A stretch of DNA of 64,000 nt from Enterobacter asburiae. GTDB taxonomy: Bacteria; Pseudomonadota; Gammaproteobacteria; Enterobacterales; Enterobacteriaceae. Within the stretch, counting starts at the first letter, position 1. Every line of letters starts with the position of its first letter. Below are positions 19,004-27,608 of the stretch, piece by piece. A program made the translations under genes and the position numbers. The notes below the pieces were generated by a model that saw only the letters and a list, made by a program, of their open reading frames with translations, was not told where the DNA came from and did not search any database. The DNA lies in NCBI RefSeq assembly GCF_007035645.1, contig NZ_AP019632.1, forward strand, positions 2,232,001-2,296,000. The letters are read 5' to 3'.

Positions 19004-20107
19004 TTACCAGACTTCGCTGGCGATCTGCGTAACCAGACGGACTTTGTCCCACTGCTGGGATTCGCTCAGGCTGTTGCCCTCTTCGGTAGAGGCAAAGCCG
19101 CACTGCGGGCTGAGGCAAATTTGCTCTTTTGCCACGTATTTCGCCGCCTCTTCCAGACGAGCTTTAATCCCCTCCGGGTTCTCCAGCTCGCCGTTTTTCG
19201 TGGTGATCAGGCCCAGCACCACCTGCTGCTTGCCCGGGCGAACGAAGCGCAATGGCGCGAAATCCCCGCTGCGGTCGTTGTCGTATTCCAGGAAGAACGC
19301 GTCAACGTTGACCGTCCCGAACAGCACTTCCGCCACCGGCTCATAGCCGCCTTCGGAAATCCAGGTTGAACGGAAGTTACCGCGGCAGACGTGCAGCCCG
19401 ATGGTCAGATCGTCCGGCTTGCCTTCCAGAGCCTTGTTCAGAACGCGGGCATAGATGCGTGCCAGCTCATCGGCATCGTCACCGCGCTCGCGGATCTGAC
19501 GGCGCTGATCGTCCGAACAGAGATAGGCCCAGACGGTATCGTCCAGCTGCAGGTAACGGCAGCCCGCGTCGTAAAATGCGCGGATGGCGTCGCGCCAGGT
19601 GGTCGCCAGATCGTCGAAATAGTCATTCAGATCCGGGTAGACCGTCGCATCGATGTCTTTACGGCCGCCGCGGAAATGGAGCACGCTCGGGCTGGGAATG
19701 GTCATCTTCGGCTGAGCATTGCCGCTGATGCTTTTCAGGTAACGGAAATCTTCGAGCATCGGGTGGTCGCCAAAGCCCAGCTTGCCGGTGACGCGCACGC
19801 CGTGGGCTTTGGTTTGTACCCCGTTGAACTGAATGCCCTGCTGCGAATCGTAACGCTCAACGCCCTGCAGACCGTCAAAGAAGTCGAAGTGCCACCAGGC
19901 ACGGCGAAATTCACCGTCGGTGACCACATGCAGGCCGCACGCACACTGCTGCTCAACGACGTGGCGAATGGCATCATCCTCTACCGCGCGAAGCTGTCCG
20001 GCGTCAATTTCGCCGCTGGCGAACTTCAGGCGAGCCTCTTTGATGGCATCCGGGCGTAAAAAACTGCCGACTACATCGGCGCGGTACGGGGCGTGCTGTC
20101 GTTGCAT
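19004..20107 (-). CDS. Cobalamin-independent methionine synthase family protein (MetE C-terminal type)
   Basis: 367-residue cytoplasmic TIM-barrel protein corresponding to the catalytic half of MetE; such short forms (YxjG/YxjH type in Bacillus) transfer a methyl group to a thiol such as homocysteine. Candidate zinc ligands are present: His and Cys in GLHVCRGNF, Glu in FFLEYD and Cys in LSPQCGFAS. GAGGAG precedes ATG 20107 by six bases. Three MetJ-like boxes lie 63-86 bp upstream, which supports a role in methionine metabolism. The methyl donor and acceptor are not determined by the sequence. Confidence 0.85.
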   Translation of the reverse strand: MQRQHAPYRADVVGSFLRPDAIKEARLKFASGEIDAGQLRAVEDDAIRHVVEQQCACGLHVVTDGEFRRAWWHFDFFDGLQGVERYDSQQGIQFNGVQTKAHGVRVTGKLGFGDHPMLEDFRYLKSISGNAQPKMTIPSPSVLHFRGGRKDIDATVYPDLNDYFDDLATTWRDAIRAFYDAGCRYLQLDDTVWAYLCSDDQRRQIRERGDDADELARIYARVLNKALEGKPDDLTIGLHVCRGNFRSTWISEGGYEPVAEVLFGTVNVDAFFLEYDNDRSGDFAPLRFVRPGKQQVVLGLITTKNGELENPEGIKARLEEAAKYVAKEQICLSPQCGFASTEEGNSLSESQQWDKVRLVTQIASEVW

Positions 20108-20169
20108 GGAAATCTCCTCAGTCTGCCGGCGATAATTGCCAGCAGTGATAATTCATCATTTGAAGCTTT

Positions 20170-20193
20170 AGACTTCTGGATGTCTAAATGTCC
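20170..20193. promoter_or_regulatory. MetJ operator (three tandem met boxes)
   Basis: Three abutting 8-mers, AGACTTCT, GGATGTCT and AAATGTCC, match the met-box consensus AGACGTCT at 7, 6 and 5 of 8 positions. They lie upstream of the MetE-like gene and overlap a plausible minus-strand promoter (TTGGAC, 17 bp, TCTAAA). Confidence 0.7.
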
Positions 20194-20263
20194 AAAAAAG
20201 ATGTCATACCTGTCCTGCTCCGGCAAACGAGAAAATTTCACGGGTGTTGAAAAAAATTCATCT

Positions 20264-20677
20264 TCACAGCGCGACGGCGGTTTCGCTGCTGGCAAAGGCG
20301 AACTTTTCATCCTCCCAGCCGGTGATCCCCCCGAGCATGATTTTGACCGGCAGCCCGAGGCGCGCCAGCTTCAGCGCGGCTCTGTCCGCGCCGTTACAGT
20401 GCGGCCCTGCGCAGTAAACGACGAACAGCGTGCCTTCAGGCCATTGGGCCATGCGCTCGGCGGTCATCTGGCTCCGCGGCAGGTGCAGTGCGCCGGGCAC
20501 GTGACGGCGGGCAAACTGCTCCGGGCTGCCCACCACGTGCAGCAACACAAAGTCCTGCTCATTATTGGCGATGGCGTGATGCACATCCGCGCAGTCGGTT
20601 TCAACACTCAGGCGGCGCAGAAAATGGGTAACGGCTTCCTGCGGCTCGGCAGCCGGAAATTCAGTAACATAGCTCAT
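20264..20677 (-). CDS. Rhodanese-like sulfurtransferase
   Basis: 137-residue single rhodanese domain, cytoplasmic. The active-site loop CAGPHCNGADRA begins with the predicted persulfide-forming Cys. Conserved RHVPGALHLPRS is also present. A good ribosome site (AGGAAGG) precedes ATG 20677. It is divergent from the FtrA-type regulator and probably controlled by it; the pair is common in Proteobacteria. Sulfur donor and acceptor are unknown. Confidence 0.87.
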   Translation of the reverse strand: MSYVTEFPAAEPQEAVTHFLRRLSVETDCADVHHAIANNEQDFVLLHVVGSPEQFARRHVPGALHLPRSQMTAERMAQWPEGTLFVVYCAGPHCNGADRAALKLARLGLPVKIMLGGITGWEDEKFAFASSETAVAL

Positions 20678-20738
20678 GATCCTTCCTCATCTTTGGCGTT
20701 TGTGTTAACACTACTCTATCCACAAATTCAGCCCGTGA

Positions 20739-21758
20739 ATGCGTTCGCTTATGCCAGAAAACAGCAAAAAGATGACAAACTTAAGACAAATTGCCCGCCC
20801 GCAGGTAGTCGTGCTGGCGTATGACGGTCTGTGTACCTTTGAGTTTGGCGTAGCGGTGGAGATCTTCGGCCTGCCGCGTCCCGAGCTTGGCGATGAATGG
20901 TATCGTTTTGCGGTGGCGAGCGTGGACAGCGGTGAACTTCGGGCAACTGGCGGGATCCGCATCGTTGCCGATGGTGATTTAAGCCTGCTTGCGTCTGCGG
21001 ACCTGATTGTGGTTCCCGGCTGGCGGGGGCTGGATTCACCGGTTCCGGACGCGCTCTGCGAGGCACTACGCCAGGCCAGCGCGCGAGGATGCCGGCTGCT
21101 CTCCATCTGTTCGGGGGTGTTTGTGCTGGCCGCTACGGGGCTGCTGAACGGCCGCAAAGCCACAACCCACTGGCGCTACATTGACGCGCTTAAAGCCCGC
21201 TACCCTGACATCGACGTGGTTGAGGATGTGCTCTACCAGGACGAAGGCGATATTCTGACGTCCGCCGGCAGCGCGGCGGGAATCGATCTCTGTCTGCACG
21301 TTGTGCGGCGGGATTATGGCATGGAAACCGCCAACAGCGTGGCGCGTCGGCTGGTCATTCCCCCTCACCGGGATGGTTCACAGCCACAACAGCTGAGCCG
21401 CCCGGTAGCCCAGCTGCGGGAAAGCCAGCGTCTCGGCCAGCTGTTTGACTTTCTGCACACGCATCTTATCGAGGCGCACAGCGTCGACTCCCTGGCGCGT
21501 CGGGTCGGAATGAGCCAGCGCACCTTCCTTCGTCGCTTCGAGGCGGCAACGGGGACGACGCCCGCACGCTGGTTAATCAATGAACGCCTGCTCAGGGCAA
21601 AAGATTATCTGGAAAGCAGTCGGTTAAGCATCGACAGCATCGCTGAACAGACCGGGTTTGGTCAGGCATCAACACTGCGTCATCATTTTCGCCAGCAGTT
21701 CGCGCTTTCCCCGGCTCAGTATCGCAAACAATTTTCACGTCCGGGTACTGCCCGCTAA
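20739..21758 (+). CDS. ftrA: GlxA-family regulator (DJ-1/PfpI domain plus AraC HTH), FtrA-type
   Basis: 339-residue transcriptional regulator. Residues about 20-200 form a DJ-1/PfpI-like ligand domain with the elbow Cys in LLSICSGVFVLAATGLL; residues about 235-335 hold the two AraC helix-turn-helix units (SLARRVGMSQRTFLRRFE and IAEQTGFGQASTLRHHF). The start is uncertain: ATGs at 20739, 20751 and 20772 all have weak ribosome sites, and MTNLRQIARPQ (20772) is also plausible. Paired divergently with the rhodanese gene. Confidence 0.83.
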   Translation: MRSLMPENSKKMTNLRQIARPQVVVLAYDGLCTFEFGVAVEIFGLPRPELGDEWYRFAVASVDSGELRATGGIRIVADGDLSLLASADLIVVPGWRGLDSPVPDALCEALRQASARGCRLLSICSGVFVLAATGLLNGRKATTHWRYIDALKARYPDIDVVEDVLYQDEGDILTSAGSAAGIDLCLHVVRRDYGMETANSVARRLVIPPHRDGSQPQQLSRPVAQLRESQRLGQLFDFLHTHLIEAHSVDSLARRVGMSQRTFLRRFEAATGTTPARWLINERLLRAKDYLESSRLSIDSIAEQTGFGQASTLRHHFRQQFALSPAQYRKQFSRPGTAR

Positions 21759-21798
21759 CGGTTGAGGGTTCCCCACAAAATAATGCCTGCACGGACGC

Positions 21799-22140
21799 CC
21801 CCCTCTCCCTTGAGGGAGAGGGCTGGGGTGAGGGGGAACATACGGCTCTGGTGGTCATTCCGTTCACTTTATGTTCCTTGCTATTCTTTAACGACATAAC
21901 CTGTGAACGTGCCAGGGTGGCTCAATCGCCACCACCCTGGCGACCCGGGCTCCCGGCGGTAAATCGCCGCTTCGCGGTGCCCTCAGCTTATTCCTTCAGG
22001 CTATCGGGTCGGGCATGAGCCTGCATCCCTGCAGGCCACGCCCTCTCGGCGCATCCCTGCGCCTCGCCCCGGCCTTATGGAAACGCTTCGGCGATTTACA
22101 GCCGGACCAGGGCATCGCTGTAAGTCTGTCATTATTCTGA
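21799..22140 (+). repeat. Long structured dispersed repeat, copy A (short form)
   Basis: About 342 bp of intergenic DNA that recurs, inverted, at 55639-56055. It starts with the hairpin CCCTCTCCCTtGAGGGAGAGGG, then holds a series of short stem-loops. GTAAATCGCCG (21959-21969) is the exact reverse complement of CGGCGATTTAC (22089-22099), so the two could close a multi-branched structure of about 140 nt. Relative to copy B it lacks about 76 bp. Open frames inside it are unlikely to be genes. The rest of 21759-22236 holds a smaller palindrome at about 22180-22199 and the region upstream of the next gene. Confidence 0.85.
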
Positions 22141-22236
22141 AGACAGTCTTATTGCTTCAGAATACACGTTTACAAAGGGGCCCCTCTCCGCTAAGAGGAA
22201 GATTCATTTTTTAATTTTCGTAATACGGAGCACCTG

Positions 22237-22773
22237 ATGGTCACCACACACGTTTTTATCGCGGTTAGTCTTGATGGCTACATCGCCCGACAGAATGACG
22301 ATATCGACTGGCTGCTGCAGCGCGACGATCCCACAGAAGATCATGGCTATGAGGCGTTCATCGCGGACAAAGAGTGGATCGTGATGGGCCGGGGTAGCTA
22401 TGAGAAGGTACTGACCTTTGACGCATGGCCTTATGAACGGCCCGTGCTGGTACTCTCCCGACAGCTGGGCGGTACGACCGTGCCGGAGGCGCTGAAGGGA
22501 AAAGTGCAGTTTTCATCCCGGACGCCAAAGGAGGTGCTGGACGATCTCGCTGCGCAGAACGTTCATCGGGTCTATCTCGATGGCGGACAGGTGATCCAGT
22601 CATTCCTGCGCGAAGGGCTGGTGGCCGATATGGTGATCACGACCGTTCCTGTCCTGCTCGGAGCGGGAAAACCGCTTTTCGGAACCCTTCCTCAGGATAT
22701 CGATTTAATTCTGGTATCCAGCCGCAGTTTCCCTTCGGGTCTGGTGCAGTCACATTATCGACTGAGGCCATAA
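22237..22773 (+). CDS. Dihydrofolate reductase family protein (RibD C-terminal domain)
   Basis: 178-residue protein of the RibD-C/DHFR-like fold (YyaP/YwjB group), cytoplasmic and probably NADPH-binding. Typical parts are FIAVSLDGYIARQNDDIDWL at the N-terminus, VMGRGSYEKVL, and VYLDGGQVIQSFL followed by PVLLGAGKPLFG. True folate or riboflavin activity has rarely been shown in this branch, so no reaction is assigned. GGAG precedes ATG 22237 by six bases. Confidence 0.88.
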   Translation: MVTTHVFIAVSLDGYIARQNDDIDWLLQRDDPTEDHGYEAFIADKEWIVMGRGSYEKVLTFDAWPYERPVLVLSRQLGGTTVPEALKGKVQFSSRTPKEVLDDLAAQNVHRVYLDGGQVIQSFLREGLVADMVITTVPVLLGAGKPLFGTLPQDIDLILVSSRSFPSGLVQSHYRLRP

Positions 22774-22794
22774 CCCTATCGCGACGGCCTGCGC

Positions 22795-22821
22795 AAAAAA
22801 AAACCGCCAATAACTGGCGGT
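22795..22821 (-). terminator. Strong minus-strand terminator ending a 140-nt 3' region
   Basis: ACCGCCA/TGGCGGT stem with a five-base loop, followed on the minus strand by nine T. It terminates transcription from the small secreted-protein gene at 22938-23300. Confidence 0.9.
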
Positions 22822-22937
22822 AAATGCTTGCATGGATAGATTTGTGTTTTGGTCTCTACGTCCCGACACTCCGTGGCCGGGCTGCGGATCCCTTACAACC
22901 TAACACCTGTTGTCTTAACGAACGCTAAACAACCTTA
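22822..22937 (-). ncRNA. Candidate 3'UTR-derived RNA
   Basis: Between the stop codon at 22938 and the terminator lie about 115 nt with no open frame but with good stem potential (GCAGCCCGGCCAC and GTGTCGGGACG parts, minus strand). A long, GC-rich 3' region ending in a strong terminator is the layout of many enterobacterial 3'UTR sRNAs. I do not recognise it as a named sRNA and see no clear promoter of its own. Confidence 0.35.
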
Positions 22938-23300
22938 TTAACCTGCATGGGTATTGATCTGCAAATAACGCATAAGCCCCTGCTCAGCGCTCTGTTTTGC
23001 GTCGTCATTAAGGGCTTCAAGATAAAAGGAGCGAGCGACACCATAAGGTGCTTTTTCAGAGGGATACACCGCAAACTGGAATGTTTTTCCTCTTGCCTGA
23101 TGAGTACAATCTAATTCCCAGCGCCGATCGTTTATTTTTTTGCTTGAGCAGGCAACGCCACCATAATCGCTGGTTAAATAGGAACCCACGCGAATTTCCG
23201 CAGAACGAATATATTCTGGTTCATCATTAGCTGCATAACGAATCCCTGCAGCGGCCACAACAGCAACCGCCAGAAGCGCAAGCGCTATTATTTTTTTCAT
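22938..23300 (-). CDS. Small exported or membrane-anchored protein of unknown function
   Basis: 120 residues. A hydrophobic N-terminus (MKKIIALALLAVAVVAAAGI) is a signal peptide or anchor, so the rest should be periplasmic. Two cysteines (in GVACSSKK and ELDCTHQ), about 20 residues apart, could form a disulfide. I do not recognise a family. Base composition is ordinary to slightly AT-rich upstream (23301-23545), where I see no further gene. Confidence 0.75.
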   Translation of the reverse strand: MKKIIALALLAVAVVAAAGIRYAANDEPEYIRSAEIRVGSYLTSDYGGVACSSKKINDRRWELDCTHQARGKTFQFAVYPSEKAPYGVARSFYLEALNDDAKQSAEQGLMRYLQINTHAG

Positions 23301-23545
23301 TTAGAAATGACCTGTTCCTTAGCCAGAGACTTACTATTATATAAGGTTTATCCTTAATGCAAATATCTAATTGAGGTCCAGAAATGGTACTTTACAAAGC
23401 GTCATGGTTTTTTTAGGAAATATCTTAACCGTAATTCCGAACCCACATTATTTGACATTTCCTTTTCGCTAATTTTAATTTTTGAATAATAACCCTAAAA
23501 AATAATCGACATGATTATCCCGCATTCTTTTTCAGCGGTGAATCC

Positions 23546-23776
23546 ATGATTAAAAAAGGGTTATCTTTCGTCATGCTTATCTGTGCGCTGTTTTCCGGCC
23601 AGCTTATGGCCGGGCACAAAGGACACGAGTATTTGTGGGTCAAGAATGTGGCGCATCAGCTTCGTCATGAAGCCGACAGCGATGAGTTGCGAAGCGCTGC
23701 GGAAGAGTCGGCGGAGGGTTTGCGCGAGCATCACCTGTGGCAGAAGTCGCGCAAACCGGACACGCACGTTCGGTAA
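23546..23776 (+). CDS. yncJ: Small exported protein YncJ (DUF2554)
   Basis: 76-residue protein with a signal peptide (about 1-22, ending QLMAG). The mature part HKGHEYLWVKNVAHQLRHEA and EESAEGLREHHLWQKS is close to E. coli YncJ. Function unknown; in E. coli it is part of envelope-stress regulons. Convergent with rlhA, with abutting stop codons. Confidence 0.9.
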   Translation: MIKKGLSFVMLICALFSGQLMAGHKGHEYLWVKNVAHQLRHEADSDELRSAAEESAEGLREHHLWQKSRKPDTHVR

Positions 23777-25741
23777 TTAGCTGCCCTTGCGTTTCGGCAG
23801 CGTTTTCATCAGATCGTCCGGACTGACGGACGCCACGATACTGCCGGGCTGCGGCATTTTGAAGATGTGGTTTTTCATCTTACCAATCACATGCATTTCA
23901 CAAGGACGGCAGTCGAACTTGAGGGTCAGAACCTCATCGCCGTTTACCAGCTGCATGGGGGTGGCCTTCCAGCTCTTAATGTTCCCTTTCGCCTGCTTAG
24001 GACACAGGTTAAACGCAAAGCGCAGGCAGTGCTTGGTGATCATCACCGGCACATCGCCCTTCTCTTCATGCGCTTCATAGGCTGCGTCGATCAGCTGCAC
24101 GCCGTGGCGATGATAGAATTCACGCGCTTTATGGTTGTAGACGTTGGCGAGGAAGGATAAATGGGTGTCCGGGTAGACTGGCGCAGGTACGGTTTCCGCT
24201 TTACGGCTTCCGCGCGGATACTGCGCCAGGCGCGCGGCATCCAGCATCTCTGCCGTTTCGCGGCGGAACTGGTTAAGCAGGCTGTTCGGCACGAACAGCG
24301 CGTCCGGCAGAGCCACGTCGATCGCGCGCGCGTAGTAGATCGTCTGGCCCAGCTTCGCCACGCCATCCTTCAGGCTGTTAAGCGCTTTTTCGGCATTGTT
24401 TGCCACCTCGAAATGACCATCGAGCGTATGCGTCACGCTGATGCCGTCTTCGCAGGTCATGGTCAGAATCAGCTGCTCTTCCCAGCCGCCCAGCTCAATA
24501 TCCACGGCGATACGGCGTTCGCTGGAGGTTTTCAGCAGCGCCTGCTGCCAGTTATGATCGAGATTACGGTTAAGCGCCGCGTTCGGCCGCGCCTTGTAGA
24601 GATCGGCGGGCATTTCATTCGGCCAGACGCGGTAGCGGTTCTCGCCGGTTTTCTCGACCGTATTGGCACGGAAGCCTACGACCTCACGCTTAATCATCAC
24701 GTTAAGGCCATCTCCGTTCGCCAGCGGTTCCGTCACTTCAACATCAAGGTGATCCTTCGCCACTTTCAGCACTTCGCCCACCGGTAAACCGATAAACTTC
24801 GGTGAGTCAAACGCGCCGATATCCCCTTTACGGGCATTCACAAAATAGTCCGTGCTGCCGCGGTGGAACGTTTTGTCCGTCGACGGAATAAAGAAATGTT
24901 CGGTGCGCCCGGCCGACGCGCGCGCCAGGTCGCCGCGATCTTCGATGATGGCGTCCAGCATCTGGCGATAGTGCGCGGTGATGTTCTTCACGTAGCTCAT
25001 ATCTTTGTAGCGCCCTTCAATCTTGAAGGAACGCACGCCCGCGTCGATCAGCGCGCCCAGGTTGGCCGTCTGATCGTTATCCTTCATGGAGAGCAGGTGT
25101 TTTTCGAACGCCACGACGCGGCCCCGATCGTCTTTCAGGGTATATGGCAGGCGGCAGGCCTGAGAACAGTCGCCGCGGTTGGCGCTGCGGCCCGTCTGCG
25201 CGTGGGAAATATTGCACTGACCGGAGTAAGCCACGCACAGCGCGCCGTGGATAAAGAATTCGATCGTCGCGTCTGTCGCCTGGTGAATATCGCGGATCTG
25301 ATTCAGGTTCAGCTCGCGCGCCAGAACGATCTGCGAAAAGCCGACGTCGGAGAGAAACTTCGCCTTCTCGACCGTGCGGATATCGCACTGGGTACTGGCA
25401 TGCAGTTCAATGGGCGGAATATCCAGCTCAAGCACGCCCATATCCTGGACGATCAGGGCATCAATGCCGGCCTGGTAGAGATCGGTAATCAGACGTTGCG
25501 CAGGCTCCAGCTCATCATCATGAAGAATGGTGTTCAGGGTCACGAACACTTTCGCCCCGAAGCGGTGGGCGAACGGCACCAGTTCAGCAATATCGCTCAG
25601 GCTGTTGCTGGCGTTATGGCGGGCACCGAAGCCCGGGCCGCCAATGTAGACGGCATCAGCGCCGTGAAGGATCGCTTCACGGGCAATGGCGGCGTCGCGG
25701 GCCGGGCTTAAAAGTTCAAGATGATGGGATTGCAGGCGCAT
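23777..25741 (-). CDS. rlhA: 23S rRNA 5-hydroxycytidine C2501 synthase RlhA
   Basis: 654-residue U32-peptidase-family RNA hydroxylase; in E. coli RlhA (YdcP) makes ho5C2501 in 23S rRNA using prephenate-dependent chemistry. The translation matches E. coli YdcP throughout. The U32 signature EFFIHGALCVAYSGQC lies near residue 170, and a C-terminal Cys-containing region includes KHCLRFAFNLCPKQ and DCRPCEMH. Gene order rlhA-sutR-ydcO is as in E. coli. Confidence 0.95.
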   Translation of the reverse strand: MRLQSHHLELLSPARDAAIAREAILHGADAVYIGGPGFGARHNASNSLSDIAELVPFAHRFGAKVFVTLNTILHDDELEPAQRLITDLYQAGIDALIVQDMGVLELDIPPIELHASTQCDIRTVEKAKFLSDVGFSQIVLARELNLNQIRDIHQATDATIEFFIHGALCVAYSGQCNISHAQTGRSANRGDCSQACRLPYTLKDDRGRVVAFEKHLLSMKDNDQTANLGALIDAGVRSFKIEGRYKDMSYVKNITAHYRQMLDAIIEDRGDLARASAGRTEHFFIPSTDKTFHRGSTDYFVNARKGDIGAFDSPKFIGLPVGEVLKVAKDHLDVEVTEPLANGDGLNVMIKREVVGFRANTVEKTGENRYRVWPNEMPADLYKARPNAALNRNLDHNWQQALLKTSSERRIAVDIELGGWEEQLILTMTCEDGISVTHTLDGHFEVANNAEKALNSLKDGVAKLGQTIYYARAIDVALPDALFVPNSLLNQFRRETAEMLDAARLAQYPRGSRKAETVPAPVYPDTHLSFLANVYNHKAREFYHRHGVQLIDAAYEAHEEKGDVPVMITKHCLRFAFNLCPKQAKGNIKSWKATPMQLVNGDEVLTLKFDCRPCEMHVIGKMKNHIFKMPQPGSIVASVSPDDLMKTLPKRKGS

Positions 25742-25821
25742 ACTTCGTCGTTATCCGTTATGGTCAAAATGGCGGCTATTGTAGTCAGAAGTATGCGTCA
25801 GCGAAACAGTTTTGCGTAGCG

Positions 25822-26349
25822 TCAGCGGGGATAATGAATCAGAGAGTGAAAATGCACCGTCCGGTCGCTGCTGTTGCGGTAGGCGTGCGGTTTATCGCCG
25901 GCGAAACGGACGCCCGAATCGGCAGAAATCGTCTGCCACGTGCCCTCAATCTTCATATCCAGCTCGCCGCTGACCACCACCACATGTTCAATCACCCCGG
26001 CCTCATGCGGCGTGGATTCACTCAGCGCGCCGGGTGCCAGCGTGATGGAGAAATAATCAAACCCGAGCGTCTCGTCCCACGGAAAAAGCGGTTTGACCAC
26101 CATCGCCTGCTGCTGCGGGTCAAACACCGCATGCCGGTCCGCCTCTGCCGTGATGAACGCGGAAAACGGCACGTTCAGCCCGGTGGCAATTTTCCACAGC
26201 GTCGACACCGTCGGGCTGGATTCATTGCGCTCGATTTGCCCCAGCATCGCTTTTGACACGCCGGTCTCGTCCGCGAGCTTCGATAAACTCCAGCCGCGCG
26301 CCTGGCGCAGCGTTTTCAGCGTTGTTGCAAGGTGTAGTGTGATGTCCAT
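25822..26349 (-). CDS. sutR: Sulfur-utilisation regulator SutR (HTH plus cupin)
   Basis: 175-residue transcriptional regulator. An Xre-type helix-turn-helix (about 8-62, WSLSKLADETGVSKAMLGQIERN) is followed by a cupin domain (about 105-172, with HEAGVIEHVVVVSG). It corresponds to E. coli YdcN/SutR, a regulator of sulfur-utilisation genes. GGAGG precedes the ATG. It is divergent from ydcO across 92 bp carrying two matching palindromes. Confidence 0.92.
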   Translation of the reverse strand: MDITLHLATTLKTLRQARGWSLSKLADETGVSKAMLGQIERNESSPTVSTLWKIATGLNVPFSAFITAEADRHAVFDPQQQAMVVKPLFPWDETLGFDYFSITLAPGALSESTPHEAGVIEHVVVVSGELDMKIEGTWQTISADSGVRFAGDKPHAYRNSSDRTVHFHSLIHYPR

Positions 26350-26383
26350 AGTCCCTCCTGATGGCGATCAGCATACCACTTGT

Positions 26384-26429
26384 ACGCTATAGCGCACAGT
26401 GTTACCTTATATCGGACGTTATAACGCAC
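26384..26429. promoter_or_regulatory. Pair of near-identical palindromes, candidate SutR operators
   Basis: ACGCTATAGCGCAC (26384-26397) and ACGTTATAACGCAC (26416-26429) share 12 of 14 bases, each around a 10-bp palindrome, with centres 32 bp (about three helical turns) apart. They occupy the sutR-ydcO intergenic region. The link to SutR is inference from position. Confidence 0.55.
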
Positions 26430-26441
26430 AACGGAGTTTTC

Positions 26442-27608
26442 ATGCGCCCTTCCTCTCACCTTGTTCCAGTCGCCCTGGCTGGTTTTGTCGCCGTGCTGGT
26501 CGGTTACGCCAGCTCGGCCGCCATCATCTGGCAGGCCGCCGCGGCGGCTGGTGCCAGCGCACAGCAGATCGCAGGCTGGATGACCGCGCTGGGGATTGGG
26601 ATGGGCGTCAGCACGCTGGCGCTTTCCTGGTGGTACAAAGCGCCGGTGCTGACCGCCTGGTCAACGCCCGGCGCGGCGCTGCTCGCCACCAGCCTGCACG
26701 GCGTAACGCTGCCGGAAACGATCGGCGTGTTCATCTTTGCTAACGCGCTCATTTTACTTTGCGGCATCACCGGGCTCTTCGCCCGTCTGATGAGGCTGAT
26801 CCCCCATTCGCTTGCTGCCGCCATGCTGGCAGGCGTGTTGCTGCAGTTTGGCCTGCACGCATTTGCGCATCTTGAGGGTCACTTTCTGCTGTGCGGCAGC
26901 ATGATTGCGGCGTGGCTGATCGCAAAAGCGCTGGCACCGCGCTACGCCATCGTGGTCACGCTGCTGGTCGGCGGTATCGTGGCATGGGCGGGCGGTGACG
27001 TTGTCACTGATAAGCTTACGCTCTCGCTTGTGATGCCTGAATTTATCGCCCCCACGTTCACCTTCACCAGCCTGGTGAGTATTGGCGTGCCCTTCTTCCT
27101 GGTAACCATGGCCTCACAAAACGCGCCGGGGTTCGCCACGATGAAAGCCTCCGGTTACCCGCTGGCGGTCTCGCCGCTTATCATCTTTACGGGAGCGCTG
27201 GCGCTGCTGTTTTCCCCTTTTGGTGTCTTTTCTATCTGTATCGCGGCCATTACTGCCGCCATTTGTCAAAGCCCGGATGCGCATCCGGATGCCGGTAAAC
27301 GCTGGCTGGCGGCCACCGCAGCCGGAGGATTTTATCTGCTGGCGGGGATTTTCGGCGGCTCGATTACCGGGCTGATGGCCGCTCTGCCGCTCAGCTGGAT
27401 CCAGACGCTCGCAGGTCTGGCGCTGCTGGGAACTATCAGCGGGAGTTTATATCAGGCACTGAGCCACGAGGCGGAGCGCGACGCGGCCATCGTCACATTT
27501 CTGATGACCGCAAGCGGCGTGACAATCCTGGGCATCGGTTCGGCATTCTGGGGGCTGGTGCTGGGCGGCGTGTGCTATGCCCTGTTTTCACGCGCTCGCC
27601 GCGCGTAG
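26442..27608 (+). CDS. ydcO: BenE-family inner-membrane transporter YdcO
   Basis: 388-residue transporter with about 12 helices, of the benzoate:H+ symporter (BenE) family; it resembles E. coli YdcO. I start at ATG 26442 (MRPSSHLVPVALAGF) because GGAG lies seven bases upstream; the open frame extends 81 bp further without support. Family parts: LSWWYKAPVLTAWSTPGAALL (in parts KAPVLTAWSTPG) and FFLVTMASQNAPGFATMK. Substrate unproven. Its last 21 bp overlap the convergent AraC gene. Confidence 0.9.
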   Translation: MRPSSHLVPVALAGFVAVLVGYASSAAIIWQAAAAAGASAQQIAGWMTALGIGMGVSTLALSWWYKAPVLTAWSTPGAALLATSLHGVTLPETIGVFIFANALILLCGITGLFARLMRLIPHSLAAAMLAGVLLQFGLHAFAHLEGHFLLCGSMIAAWLIAKALAPRYAIVVTLLVGGIVAWAGGDVVTDKLTLSLVMPEFIAPTFTFTSLVSIGVPFFLVTMASQNAPGFATMKASGYPLAVSPLIIFTGALALLFSPFGVFSICIAAITAAICQSPDAHPDAGKRWLAATAAGGFYLLAGIFGGSITGLMAALPLSWIQTLAGLALLGTISGSLYQALSHEAERDAAIVTFLMTASGVTILGIGSAFWGLVLGGVCYALFSRARRA

